DNA of 64,000 nucleotides from Tenodera sinensis (Eukaryota; Arthropoda; Insecta; Mantodea; Mantidae): NCBI GenBank assembly GCA_030765045.1, contig CM060961.1, positions 31,107,305 through 31,171,304 on the forward strand, written 5' to 3'. A model generated the notes under the pieces. That model saw nothing but the letters and a program-made list of their open reading frames with translations, had not been told where the DNA came from and did not search any database. Below, in pieces: positions 1-12,000 of this stretch (its first letter is position 1; every line of letters begins with the position of its first letter). The translations under genes and the position numbers were made by a program.

Positions 1-340
1 CACATTTATAGTCATTGAAACAATAAATAAATGTTGGATTTTCTGTAAAGAGCCTATAGGTCCTCATCATTCTGAATTCAATTTATATAACTGCAAAGTT
101 TTCCTACAGGAAAAATGATACTCTCGTTTAGATATAATTATCTGGGAATACTATTTCCGAGATATTCGTTATCTTTCTTTTGGGTTTTTCTGCATATTAA
201 GTAATTTTTTGAAATGTTACATGCTGTTCTTTTGTTTCTCATGAGCTCAAAATTCATACAAAGTCTTGGAAAGCAAACGAGCGTCGATCTGATTTTTAAA
301 CAGTGGGGTGCTCTAGTAAAAGAATAAGCGTTTTGAAAGA
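1..340 (+). repeat. RepA dispersed repeat, partial diverged copy
   Basis: It aligns by eye with the middle and right part of RepA: a TTGAATTTTCTG-like string, then the equivalents of TTTTGCATAACTGG and TTTCGGAGATAT. It is cut by the window edge and is heavily diverged. Confidence 0.55.
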
Positions 341-689
341 TAGTTGCTAGAGGTTCGTAACCACGAAGTACTAATATTTGAAACGACTGTTTCGAGTTAG
401 AAAACACCGCCGATAGGAGATAGCGCTGACCTCCACTAAGGTGGAAATGAGTGAATCTAAAAGCCGATAAAGGGACACGAACGAGGGACCTTGAGACGTG
501 ACACACAATTAATGGGTGTGAATCAGGTCCCGACGTGTGCTGTTTACGGCACCCCTGGATTCCTGCCAACCATGCCATCAGCAGCACTTGGAACAGACTC
601 AGGTGGTGATGCTATCACGAGAGATGGGGATGAGAGATGACGCTCGGAGAGGAGATGCACATTCACAGCACTTTCTCTTTATTTTTATG

Positions 690-1705
690 TATGTAGTTTC
701 TATAAACTATTCTTGCAAACTTATTTTTCTATCTACTTCGTGTTAATCGGGATGAACTTGTGCAGAAATGTCGGTCTGGGTGGCTCAGTTGGTTAGATAT
801 ACTGGCATGTGAAAGAACTCCTGTGGGACAAAATTCCGCCACACTAGTGGCCCTGATATGATCTTGATGATTAACAGCGTCGTTCATAAACAAAATATTT
901 ATTTTATTTATTTCGCACAGTTTCTTTACACATTTAATTTTACGTATAAGAGTGATGCAGGTAAACGAATCTATAGCCGCGTGTTTAAAGTATGACGCTA
1001 CATGCTGGCATTGAAATTCCATAACACGCAAGAAGCAAGGGAATAGCGACAATACTGTTAAAGAATTACAATTTATTGAAGAATTCAAATCAATAGCAAG
1101 GAATATCTCGGAGATGGGTAATGGAAAAAATCAACTCTCAATGTTCGCGGGCTTCTAGCCAGGTAAATATATGGTTTGAAACCAACGTTTCGAAGGTTAA
1201 GTTGGAAATAGAAGTCCGTCCCTCCATTTTATAGTGCCGGAGTGAAGCTAAAATCTAGAAACCTCAGAGTTATTATGCCGTCAGAAAAGCTTTAGCTTTT
1301 AATCTCGCTCTGTCTATCTCTCTCTTTTATTTGAAATTAAAGAGATCTGCACTTGCTGTGTAGGTTTATCTAGTTCTTTACGTTTATCAGTTATATAAAA
1401 TTCCTTTCGAATAAAAAGAACTTCACCGTTCCAGAAAATTCAAGATACACTTGTTTTGTAAAAAGCTTATGCATAAGGTATTTTAATTAAAATCATTAGA
1501 GCAATTTTTTAGAAACTAAAAAGAAATCTAACATTTTTAACACTAAACTTAAATACCAACTTTGGTACCTATCTGAGTTTTCGTTCTTTTTCTGAAATGC
1601 TCAAAACACGTGCTTCCGGTGAAATCTCGGTATTGAATTTTTTGGTGGAATGCAACACCTCCTCTGCCTGCTAGAGATACGCGGTAGAGAAAGTGAATAA
1701 GGTCG
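690..1705 (-). repeat. RepA copy, reverse, interrupted by a SINE
   Basis: The right end (TTCTTGCAAACTTATTTTTC at about 703) and the left end (GGTGGAATGCAACACCTCC and GGTAGAGAAAGTGAA, 1645-1705) are both visible in reverse orientation. A tRNA-derived SINE sits inside at about 771-893. The copy is old and several segments are unalignable by eye. Confidence 0.6.
771..893 (+). repeat. SineD, tRNA-derived SINE fragment
   Basis: It has an A-box-like stretch (GGCTCAGTTGGTTAGA) followed directly by the body GGCATGTGAAAGAACTCCTG and an end GACAGCGTCGTTMATAAACA-type sequence. The middle with the B box has been deleted. The same body occurs at 2750-2850. This family is widespread in insects (knowledge). 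The copy is inserted into a RepA element. Confidence 0.65.
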
Positions 1706-1979
1706 CTTGGCACACGCAAAGAGTGCTTTTAAAATTATAAATAGAAACAGTTCTATGATGACTGTGTTTACACCGGAAGAATGTAGGAGCTTGAAGACCA
1801 CGTGTTCTCTGATACATTTACATAACAGGATAATTCGATGCTTATTTTTCAAGAAGTACCCAAGTGATTAACATGGAAATTACTTTGCGTTTAACACGAA
1901 GCTTGTTATGAATCATATTATCGGAAGATGCACCTCCTGGTCAGCGTAACTCTCTCGTGAGAACGCGTGACAAAGCATA

Positions 1980-3058
1980 GGAGATTAATTAATTCATCTT
2001 AATGGATGAAACTGCAAGAAATTATAACAGCCTACTCAGAAACAAGCCGCTGTATGGCATTCACATGTCTTTCTCTACTCCTCTTCTGCAAGATATTCCA
2101 ATGTATTCTGTCTACTGCTGGTTATCAGAGGTGAAATGTCATTACACATTTACATATTTCATTGTAAATATAAGAATACAGCAGGCTAAACCAATAGTCT
2201 GATTTTTAAAAATCAGATAGCTAAGTGAAGGTTTCAACGTTCTATGCTTTTTGCATGATCACGTTAAAAAACGAATAGCTACTCACTTCTTGAAAAAAAA
2301 AAAAATATTGTGTTTGAAAATTCAAACTAATAACAAAGGGTATCTCGTAAATGGTAAACGGCAAAAAGGTTTATTTGGCATAAATTGCGTGCTTTAGCGA
2401 GATCGTCATTTGTTCTGTTGTAAGATTTTGTTTCTCTTTTAGAGTTAACAAATTATACAAGTCGTTTAGAATTAAGAGGACTTTTCTGGCTAGTCTAGAA
2501 CATTCAAGATATGCGTTTTATTTGGTGTACAGATACCTTAAACACGTATTTGAATCAAAAGCGTTAGAAACTTTTAGAGGAAGAAAAAAGAAAGAAAAAA
2601 AAACGAACAATTTTCCATGTAAAGAGTAGTTTGTATGCCGGGGTGGGGGGTTCTTGAAAATCTTCGTGTTGTATCGCGGGTTCAAATCCGGCCCAGACCG
2701 ATGGTTTTTAAGTGTGCTTAAAAACGACAGCTCCATGTCAGTAGATTTACTGGCATGTAAAAGAACTCCTGCGGGACGAAATTCCGGCACACCGGCGACG
2801 CTGATGTGATCCTGGCAATTGACAGCGTCGTTAAACAACAAAATAATAACTTGGAAGCCGCTGAAATTAATTACCAAGTTTGGTATTGTACCGGTTTTTC
2901 GTTTTTAAGTTATGCTGTACATATTCACACGGAATATTTTTAAAACATGTTTTATTTGTTCAGTGGCCTCAAAACTAGTATTTCTAATAAAATCTACACA
3001 TCGAATTTTTGAATTAATACAATACCACTCCTATTTGCTGTACGTAGTAAAGTAAATG
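1980..3058 (-). repeat. RepA copy, reverse, interrupted by a SINE
   Basis: Reverse-orientation landmarks are spread across the stretch: a Pu-rich AATATCTCxxAAATGG-like site near 2340, TTCAAGATATGCGTTTTATT at 2502, TTTCCATGTAAAGAGTAG at 2610, TTTTAAGTTATGCTGTACA at 2902, and an end ACGTAGTAAAGTAAA at 3042. A SineD copy interrupts it. Confidence 0.6.
2660..2852 (+). repeat. SineD, tRNA-derived SINE
   Basis: A B box (GGGTTCAAATCC) is followed by the body with ACTGGCATGTAAAAGAACTC and CTGCGGGACGAAATTCCGGC, and it ends near GCGTCGTTAAACAACAAAAT. The A box half is missing, so the copy is 5' truncated. The same body recurs at 771-893. Confidence 0.8.
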
Positions 3059-3284
3059 TGTAGATGTCGTTAAGACGAGGTACTGTTTACGTCAAATAAA
3101 ATGTCTGTGGCATTAGTCATTTCATTGCTTCATGTATATGGCTCCTTTTAACTTTATGGTCATATCAGGGGCTTTGAATTGTGAAACAACTGGTGATATC
3201 ACTCGTTCAACTGTACTGCAGTCTTTGCTTTGAAACACTTATACTCGCGCTTCCGAAGGTGAGGAATGATTCTAATTTAAAAAT

Positions 3285-3390
3285 AAAAAATTTCCGGCCC
3301 CAGCTGGGAATTGAATTGGAACCTCCGAAACGATATACCATAATCCTAATCAGTCGACCATAGAGGCAATCTTGCAGCTGTTGAATTGTC
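3285..3390 (-). repeat. tRNA-like SINE fragment
   Basis: Read on the - strand it has a degenerate B box (complement of GGGAATTGAATTGGAACC) and a tRNA-like arm order. It is too diverged to be a functional tRNA gene. Confidence 0.35.
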
Positions 3391-3699
3391 CCAATATTTT
3401 GAAATAAAAAGGTGTTCATTATTTTGTTCCTCGCGAGTGGAGCTTGCGTGTAATTGTTTACTCACATAACGACGGTTACTAGAGATTTGTGAATTCACAA
3501 AGGAACAGACAGTTTACCAACTATTTTGTTGCTATTGACCGTTTTTTTTTTTCTTTTTTTGCGAAATGTCAAATATCCTGGCTGTTCTGTGAATGTATAC
3601 GCAGTTACAGTGATTTTGGACAGATGTCTTAGTTGCGTAGTCGCTTCCCTGTTTATTTTCATTTATTGCTCTGTTGTTGAAGCTTTAGTTCATGTTACT

Positions 3700-3850
3700 G
3701 AACATTCAATCCGATATTTACCTGGAGACCCAGGGAAACCACGAAGAACACCTAGTGAGATTGTTCGATATATATGGAATTTGAAACCGCGACCTCCCGA
3801 ATGTGAGCTACAGACGCTACCATCTGAGCCATCTTGCTCGATAGACGCTT
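3700..3850 (-). repeat. tRNA-derived SINE, reverse
   Basis: The complement carries a B box (GGTTTCAAATTCC from 3775-3788) and, 45-50 bases upstream, an A-box-like GGCTCAGATGGTAGCG (from 3820-3835). This is the order and spacing of a tRNA gene. The anticodon arm does not fold cleanly, so it is a SINE head and not a tRNA gene. Confidence 0.55.
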
Positions 3851-3859
3851 TATGTTGCA

Positions 3860-5500
3860 GTTTTGTCTTAATGAAGTCATTTTCAGTAATATTTGCTTCT
3901 CTCTTTCTCTCCTCAGTCACTTTCTGTCTCGCTTTGTCTAACGACTCTTTTAACACCTTAGATCTACAAAGACAGTGGATGAAATGGATGGAATGATACT
4001 CAAATGAGCTCGGTATCCACTAAGGTGAGTTTCCTGACATTTGTCTTGTAAGATAACTTCCCGCGAAAGCCCTTACCCATGTGACTCACTCCAAATGAGA
4101 TTCGAGCTCGAGGCTTCTGGATTGGTACGCGGGAAATGTTCATCATGATTAACAGGAATAGAAAACTAAGCTTTTGTAAGACTAGTTTAGTTTGTTGAAT
4201 ATGTATGAAAATAGCATGTAATCTTTCAGGAATTAATAAGTATCCCTGCCCGCGTTACGAGCGCTGCGCAGGATAGATAAGCTAATGATGGGGCCGCCAT
4301 CTCTCTGCTTCCAGCACAGATATGGGGTCGTATCTATTAACCAAGAGAAAGACAATATAGGAATATGTATTAAAAGATGGCGTTAACAAAATATATAGAA
4401 TGCAACGGGCAGGCATATATTTTACCAAGAGCACATACTTCTTTGTTTTATTAAAATTAATACATGTTATCGATTATCTTACAGTGTAATTAAATCTGGT
4501 GTTTGGATTTCCAATTAACGACAGGCTTCGTTGTAATGTAACATAGAGCTACACGTTATAAACAGTGCATTTGGATGTGTTAAGTTGTGAGGAAAGTAAA
4601 AAACACATGGATTTTTACAACACATCCTCTATCAAGGCGACAACTGTGGTATAAACAGACGCATTTAGTGTCTTTTTTATCCAGCAATCCCTCGAGGCCG
4701 CGCTTGCTTGCTTGTACATATCCGTGGGACCTTCTTCACTTCCTGCTTAACACTTGAACCACATGGGAGAAACAAAGGTCTTGAATACATAGGGCAGGTC
4801 ATGACATAACATATTTAACTCCGGAGAACTTGAAAAACAAAAACTACGCGCATTTGTCACTTGAAGGTTGCCCAAACAGTCAGTTCTGCAGCTTTTGATT
4901 AAAATAGAGCTTTGAGATTTTGACACGAGTGAGAAAATGTAGTTCTCTGTGGATATCAAATGAAGTCCTCTTCATTCTTAGCCAATGTTATGCAACTGCG
5001 AAATAATACATAGGAAGAACAAGCAGTGGTTAGAATATGTAGTTTATCTGAAATAAGACTTTTCAGGCGTTAATTATTTCAGCTGTTCACTTAATGTGTC
5101 CATATTAAGTAGCATACTTTGAAACATTAAGTGCTCGTTTTGTTTTTCGTTATTTCATGCAGAGTTTGTAACTATCGTAGTTAACATCAAATAATGACAG
5201 GTTGTTTGAAACATCTGACTGATGTTACAGCATTCAGAATGTGCATTACGTAAGTGAAACAATTTGTTGGGAGTGTTTGTTATGGTAAATGGGAAGTAGA
5301 ACAGAAAAGTGAGTCTTGAGAAGTGGCTATGTACATAAACGGTGATAGTTGTCGGAGAAAGCTGTATGACTTTTACTATCTCTACCAGGAGGTAGAGGAA
5401 GTATTGCATTTCACTGAAAAAACGATATACATTATTTACTAGACAATCCGTGAAATAAAAAATCCAGTATTTTCCAAACATATGACACTAACATTTAAAA
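3860..5500. other. Non-genic stretch, nothing recognised
   Basis: AT-rich sequence without a convincing coding frame. The short open frames here show no family motif and have low-complexity composition. A short GC-richer patch near 4060-4130 may be an old SINE remnant. Confidence 0.4.
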
Positions 5501-5509
5501 AGAAAATCT

Positions 5510-6010
5510 CCTTAACCCAAACTACTATTCACATGGAAAAATATTTCATTATTTTTTATTAAAATGGCGTATATTTGAGATATTTAAATGATAAATAGAA
5601 TGTATAATTTAAATTTTCTGGAAAAAGTCTCAGAACTCCCCTTTATTCGGAAGGAATTTTGTATAACTAGTAAACTGTAAGAGATAGATCAAAAGTGTAA
5701 CCTCTTTTAAACATATCATTTATTATATGTAAATTTTGGAGAGCGCCTTTCCGAGATATCCGTTGTTATTCGTTTGAATTTTTCAATACTTTTGCCATTT
5801 TTGAAGTGCTGTCACATTCAGTTGTTTCTCGCAAGGTCATGGAAAGTATATAGAACTTTAAGGCTAGCACACAGTGACTCGCTTTTCAACATTCAACTAT
5901 CACTTCCGCCTCCTTTTGTCTTCTTGTACCTACATCAAAATGTGTCATGAAACTGTTTCTGCATAGATTTATCTAGATTGCCGTGATGTCGATAGAAAAA
6001 TAAAACATTT
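5510..6010 (+). repeat. RepA copy, forward, right two-thirds
   Basis: Landmarks in RepA order: AAACTACTATTCACATGGAAA, TTTGAGATATTTAAATGATAA, TTTTGTATAACTAGTAAACTG, TTTCCGAGATATCCGTTGTTA and TTGTTTCTCGCAAGGTCATGG. The left end is missing or unrecognisable. Confidence 0.65.
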
Positions 6011-6769
6011 ATAACAATACAGTGTAGCATCTATACAAATAAACGATATCGACTAGAGAAAGTGACATGCTTTCTTTGTATTGGTTGTTGTATTTGGATA
6101 TCTTCAAAATATGTATAAGGTTTTGGATTGAGAGGAACACCTTCTGCTTCCAAAGTGGCACGTAAAAGAGAAGAATGGGAAAGCAATTAGGAGTTCTACA
6201 ATGTGAATGTGTTGAAGACAAATAAATAGATTTGGTCGCGCGATGACGTTGAACATGAGAAGGAATATCAAACGAGCATGGTTTCCTGTTGGGGATAACC
6301 GAGCGTGAAGGTGTTCTACATAATCTGCTGGGCCATCTGCAGTGATACGGCTTGTCTCGTCATACTGTCACTAGTGGGCATGGTAGAGCGTGTCTGCGCG
6401 CCATTATGGAGTACCTTTATGGCACATTTGCTTTCGCCAGCAGGTGGATGATGGTCCTCTGATACGGAACAAGGAGAACAAGTGCAAAACCACAAGGCCC
6501 AGTATCTTAGTGGCAAGGTCAGTTCTGGGAACGGGGCGTTGTCTATAGACGGTTTTCTTATCTTCCAGGAAAGACATAATTATATTCCGCCAGCCGTGGT
6601 TCGTGCAACTGTTCTCACGTAATGCAATTAGTGAAGCATGAGTAAGTCGGTCGTCGTAAATACGTATCAGCTGTGAACACGAATTTGGAAGAGGGCGGTC
6701 AAACATTTTGGATTAATCGTGCACGAGTAAATAAAGAATCTTCTGCGCTTTACAGAAAGTGAAATTATA

Positions 6770-6995
6770 TTTCTTCTTTCAAATTACTGCAGCAGATTTT
6801 CAAAATCTTGATCAAAAATCGTCATTCTTTGAGCGAATTGAATATTTTTTTCTTATGTAGGTAAACACATTTTTGAGTGACAAAAAGCTTGGAAACTTTA
6901 GAAGGAAGAAATATAAAAATAGACATTAGATCCAGATTTTTTAAATCCATTCCGTGATCTTTGGCTTCCTTTTGGCTTGAGTACCTACCAATTTT
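6770..6995 (-). repeat. RepA fragment, reverse
   Basis: The stretch AAACACATTTTTGAGTGACA followed by AAGCTTGGAAACTTTAGAAG matches the corresponding reverse segment at about 2540-2580. Only this internal part is recognisable. Confidence 0.4.
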
Positions 6996-7278
6996 TAACA
7001 ATTTGCCTTCCATAAAATTTCATACGTTTCACAGTACATATATAGTGTATCTAATGAAGAACAGAGGACGTAAGAGAAAACTAATGAATTAATACTTCGC
7101 GTAATTGAAAAACAGATCTGTTAAATTGTTTTTCAGGCAAGTCTAAAAAATAAATGAGATATTTTGACCGTTTGTGTTTCTTCTCCATTGCGAAGTAATT
7201 AAGAGGGCGTATAAACCAGACTAGGAATTTCTTTCCGTTAATTTTTGCGTCGAAGTTTTAGAAATGAACTCCATTGTT

Positions 7279-7282
<4 letters not shown>

Positions 7283-7338
<56 letters not shown>
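7283..7338. repeat. (CT)n microsatellite
   Basis: About 27 uninterrupted CT units, followed by a mixed CA/CT stretch to about 7360. It lies immediately outside the left end of a RepA copy. Confidence 0.95.
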
Positions 7339-7341
<3 letters not shown>

Positions 7342-7384
7342 TTTCACTTTCTCTCACTCACCGATATGTCACATGTGCCTTTTC

Positions 7385-8095
7385 TATCACGTGCCTAGTA
7401 GATGAATATTGCATTCTAACCAAAATTAGATATAGATATTTCATTGGAAATGCATGTTTTGAGGACCTCCGAATAACATAATTTATTTAGATTAAGGTCC
7501 GCGTGCGTGAGGATGTCTGTGAAGAGCATAACTCAAAAACAAAATGTCGGATAAATAACGAACTTGATGTTGAATTTCAATATCTTCCAAAGATACGACA
7601 CGAAGATTGTGATTAAAATGTCACATATTTAAGATATCTAAACCACAAATAAAATTTATAGTTTTAATTTCCTGAGAACAGCCTGTGAAATCCTCTTCAT
7701 TCCGCATGGATTTTGCATAACTGGTAAACCATTAGTGTTAGAAAAAAATTACTACACAAAAACTGTAGATTTTTTAAAGCACATAATTTATTTCAAATAA
7801 CGTTTTTGGGATAGCAATTTCCGAGATATTAGTTATTAATGGTTTTAGTGTTTTATACTTTGTCAATTTCTGAAGTGTAGTCACATTGGGTTGTTTCTTG
7901 TGTAGCCATGAAGAGAGTATGGAATTTCAAAGTCAGCTTATAACGATCCGTTTTTAAAGATTTGACTATCATTTTCTGACGAAACTGTTTCTTCTAAGCA
8001 TTTGCCCCAATCAATAACTTTGCCTTTTGTTAGAATAAGTGATAGAAGCTATGGGTAGAGAAAGACGGGCGCATGTAACCAAGGTTTGTTCACTT
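7385..8095 (+). repeat. RepA copy, forward, both ends recognisable
   Basis: The left end (CTAGTAGATGAATATTGCATTC), TGCATGTTTTGAGGACCTCCG, CATAACTCAAAAACAAAATGTCGG, TTTTGCATAACTGGTAAACC and the right end with GGGTAGAGAAAGACGGGCGC all occur in order. It is about 710 bases, shorter than the young copies because of internal deletions. Confidence 0.75.
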
Positions 8096-8099
8096 TAGG

Positions 8100-10250
8100 G
8101 TGGGCCATTTCTAAAATAGAAAAGTACTAGAGGCGTTTAGTTAGACGTTTATTATATTTATAATATAATGTGGAGATAAAACCAAGCGGGAGGTTCGGAG
8201 GTGAGCCACCTGGAATGTTGTTTACAGAAATACCTACGTGTGACACAATACGTATTCAAATGCATATGAAGTTGTTTTCTTAGAAATGCTTACTCTTAAG
8301 TTTGGCTTGCTGAGACGTGATAGCTGGATAACAGGGAGTGTTTTTGTGGAGGGGGTTGCTGAAAGGGGAGTAATGAAACACACGAAGTTCGTCATTCCAT
8401 GGTCATTTATCCCATTGGATCACTGAAAGGGTATAGTGACTAAATAAGCTCTTTGATTAGTCAACATGACCAATAATTAAGTAGGATCAAAAAGCAAACA
8501 GTAGTGTAGAGGAAAGAACTCTCCAGTCAGGTGCATTAGCCACTAACTACCAGCGGAACCACAGGAGGTGCTTTGTAACCATCTCGTATTGACTACCTGT
8601 GACTAAGCGTGTGCAGATAGTAAAATGGACGAACATACCGTTTAATCGATGTTGCCAATCTACACATGGAATGACAATTTTCTAAAGAATGGACTTAATT
8701 CCTTGTCATTCCCCAACATTTATCTCTGTCTCAATTAACTATTTTATTTGCTTGTGTATTAACAGCTATTTATAATGTTGTATTAAACCTGTAAGTGTAT
8801 AAGAGTTACAGGAAACAGAAATGCCAGTGCTATACTTCGACATTGCGGTTTAGAGTGTTTGGGGGAGAGGGGTCTGATTCCCCGAGCCCCTTCTGCGTAC
8901 GCAATAGATTATGGAGTTTTACTTGAGAACTGAGAACAGCTGGCTTGTGATGAACAGAGCATGTAGCCAGCAATTCAGCCACTCTATTTGTGCCCTCCAT
9001 CTCATTAGTTGATGATGTGGGTACTCGAATGCTGTGCTACCACCACTACAATAGTGTTCAACAATCGTTACTTCATTCACTGGTCTCAACAGCAGTCATC
9101 TCGTCAAATGACAATAGCCAGTAACAAACCTCTTGCGATGAAAACATAAATTGTAGTCTTCTTTTGTATTACTAATTTCATTAGAGATCTTTGTATTTGT
9201 TTCGATTGCTAAAGTCTGCTTCATTGATGTCTGAAAATGTTTGGATGTGGAAATTCTAAGATAAGTTCGTTTTGTTAGTTGTCAGCAGCTTTTTCTTCCT
9301 TGATGTGTTAACAGTCAACAAGATTTGTTGATGTAATTAAATTGGAGTGATTGATTCAGAAAAGTTGAGTTGAACGTTCATTTGTTTTACTGGCAACCCT
9401 ACTCGTCCAGTTAGATGTGGCAAAACGTTATCTCCAATATATAGGGAACACATAGGCAGCCCAGAAAGGGGCTAAGAGAGACTAAAGAGCCTTCTCTCTT
9501 ATTATAGAAAAACTATAATTGTTTTACCTGCTTAAGGTTATGGTGTTATTTTATTTGTAAAACCAAAGCTAACTTTGATTTTATTTATGACTAGGTGAGC
9601 ATCTGTTCGTTTACATTTAATGAGTGAATTTGTCATAGCGGTGGAGTATATCTCAAAACACTTTCCACTAACTACAGAAGAATTAAATAAAAAAGACATC
9701 AGTTGTTCGAATGTGCTTTACATTACTAGTAAATAACTTTTGAATAAGAGTTAAACTCGCAAACAATGAGGATCAATAGCTTACAGTAAAACTGAGCAAT
9801 CGAAATACTTAATATTAGTTTTTAAAACGTCTTTGTTTAATACATAGTTCTGTTTTTTTTTTTTTCAAAATTTAAAATTATTTGCATTGAAAGGATAATC
9901 TGTGGATTCTCGTATAATGTTTGAAGATTTAGAAATGAAAATACTGTTTTACTGACTGCATTTGTATCATTGTAAGGTATGTTTCAAAGTTCTCCTTAAA
10001 GAACTCCTGAATCCGCCTTTGCAGGTACTTAGTAAAAGCTATTTTTACTCGCTTCTTGAAATATAATTCATCGACATACATTGCATCTAGATTTTCACAA
10101 TGTTGAGCCAGGCACGACCACCGTACCATAATATAATCATGCAAGGTGTAGGTACTAAAATGCTACAATTGCTTATGGGTATGTTTTTATATCCACATTT
10201 AAGTTCAATAATAGATTTTTGATGCTGTCGTTATAGATCCATCGGTTTAT
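8100..10250. other. Non-genic stretch, nothing recognised
   Basis: No coding frame with a recognisable motif, no tRNA-like box pair and no obvious inverted ends. Short open frames occur at the rate expected in AT-rich DNA. Confidence 0.4.
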
Positions 10251-10254
10251 TCTT

Positions 10255-10375
10255 TAATTAAAATTGTTGAAGCCCTGGAGACGACGGGCACTCCTTTGTT
10301 GCTGCGGATACCGGGCCCTAATGACCTAGTTGTCGGCGGGCTCTTAAACCTTATTCACTCACTCGTGAATATCAG
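10255..10375 (+). repeat. Short dispersed repeat (GACCTAGTTGTCGGCGGGC motif)
   Basis: The string CCTAATGACCTAGTTGTCGG followed by CGGGCTCTTAAACC and ending ATTCACTCACTCG is repeated, diverged, at 13075-13135. It probably is the 3' end of a retroelement family with a TCACT-type tail; this is inference from two copies. Confidence 0.5.
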
Positions 10376-11499
10376 CAGATTTAAGTGATGGTGTAATTTG
10401 ACAACTGTAAATTTAGAGCTTGTACATGGTCAACAATGGAAGAGAAAGAGATATGTATCGGGAAATAAGTTGAAGATTTTGATTAAAAAAAGCATTCAGT
10501 GATTTCTTTTAAGACTGGCATTTGTGAAGTAATTGTAATCATGACCCATTAAAATATTTCTTAGGTAAGCCAATTACTGTATTGTACACCTTCTCGTTAC
10601 TGTCCATTTCCTACATATTTGATTTCTACTTCAAACGTCTAGTGAGAGTTGTTTGCAGGACAAGGAAAAATTCGATAGCAGGAGGAAGACTAATAAAATG
10701 CATATTTATTAATGATATAGTACTAGTAGCGGGATAAAAATTACCTTAAAAACATGCTGATGGAGGTAACATTCGCGAATTCGGGATGAAGAGCAATTGG
10801 CCATGTACCATAAATAATGATTGATGAAGTGTTACCCAGAAGTTGAACAAAATCTACCAATAGCAAAGAAAGTTTGTAACGTTTTCTGCGAATCCTTGAA
10901 AAATAACTAAGAAAGCTATGAATAAAATGCTTTGTGTAGTGTGGCGCTGACAGTGCGGAAAGTTTGTTGTGATGAATTAAGAAGAATAACAATGGAACAT
11001 ATAAAATTGATAAGACAAAGTGAGCAACGGAGCTTTGAGGTGGTGAAGGAAGAACCTTTAAACCGCTTCCTGGAAGGAATAGTGAACGAAACGCACGAAG
11101 ATACCAAATGAAGACAATATTAAGATAAAATCTTTATATGCAGGGATGAAGAAGAAAGGCCTGGATTTCCTTGTGTAATTTGTAGCATCATCAGGTCTGC
11201 AAAGACTGCCAAGCCTTGTTGATGAGTTAGTGCTGAAACGAACCAAGTGTAGCATCTCATAATAGAGGGAAGTTGAAACTTAGGCCCTCTGTCACGATAC
11301 ACTTCTTGACACACATCACCCTGGACCGGAACAAGCCACTCAGGATGCAACCCTTGCGCGTGATCTTGTAGAGATCTTCATCTCTTGACAGCCATTTCCT
11401 GTTCCTCTCAGCAGATTGGCACAACAGTCACGCACACACTTGCATTGTTATCTCGCACCTGGGGTGTAACCGGAAGGGTTTATGTGTAGCACTCAGTTC

Positions 11500-11720
11500 G
11501 ACTCTTGATGCAAGAACGAGGCCAACTCAACCCCTCTTGTGACGCAACAAGTTCACCCTCGGCCTGGGATCGAACCGAAGGGGTGCACAAAGAAGGATCT
11601 GAAGTGTAGTGACACGGAGGCTGACTTCCTAATCGTGCGAGAGATTGGGTACTTCCTCTCGGATCGTCGACCCCTACACGCAACCTGACAGATCTGAGTC
11701 CATAATTGTCACCCTGCCAC
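11500..11720 (-). repeat. Possible SINE or GC-rich repeat
   Basis: This GC-rich patch contains a reverse B-box-like string (CTGGGATCGAACCGAAGG). A 100-codon open frame on the - strand across it has no recognisable domain and is probably chance. Confidence 0.3.
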
Positions 11721-11824
11721 GTGGGGAACCCTATGCAAGTCTTAACATATACAAAAACGTTAGCATCCTTGTTTGTTGTCAATTGTGATTACTTCTTAAT
11801 GTTTAAAATCAAAACATTTAGCAC

Positions 11825-12000
11825 GTAAAGAGATGCGGGTTCGATGCCCAGCTAAGGCGAGAAAATTTTAACAAGTAGAAATAGGATTCAAGATACTATT
11901 TCATTCTCTTACAGCGAAAGGTAAAACCAAACCACCGTAGTATCACTCTGTCTGGTATGCCATCGGATCCCACCCACGGGTAGTTAAGGATACAACATTC
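11825..12000 (+). repeat. tRNA-derived SINE
   Basis: A B box (GCGGGTTCGATGCCC) is followed by GGCGAGAAAATTTTAACAAG and a body ending about ATCGGATCCCACCCACGGG. The A box side is unclear. Box B plus a non-tRNA body is typical of a SINE. Confidence 0.5.
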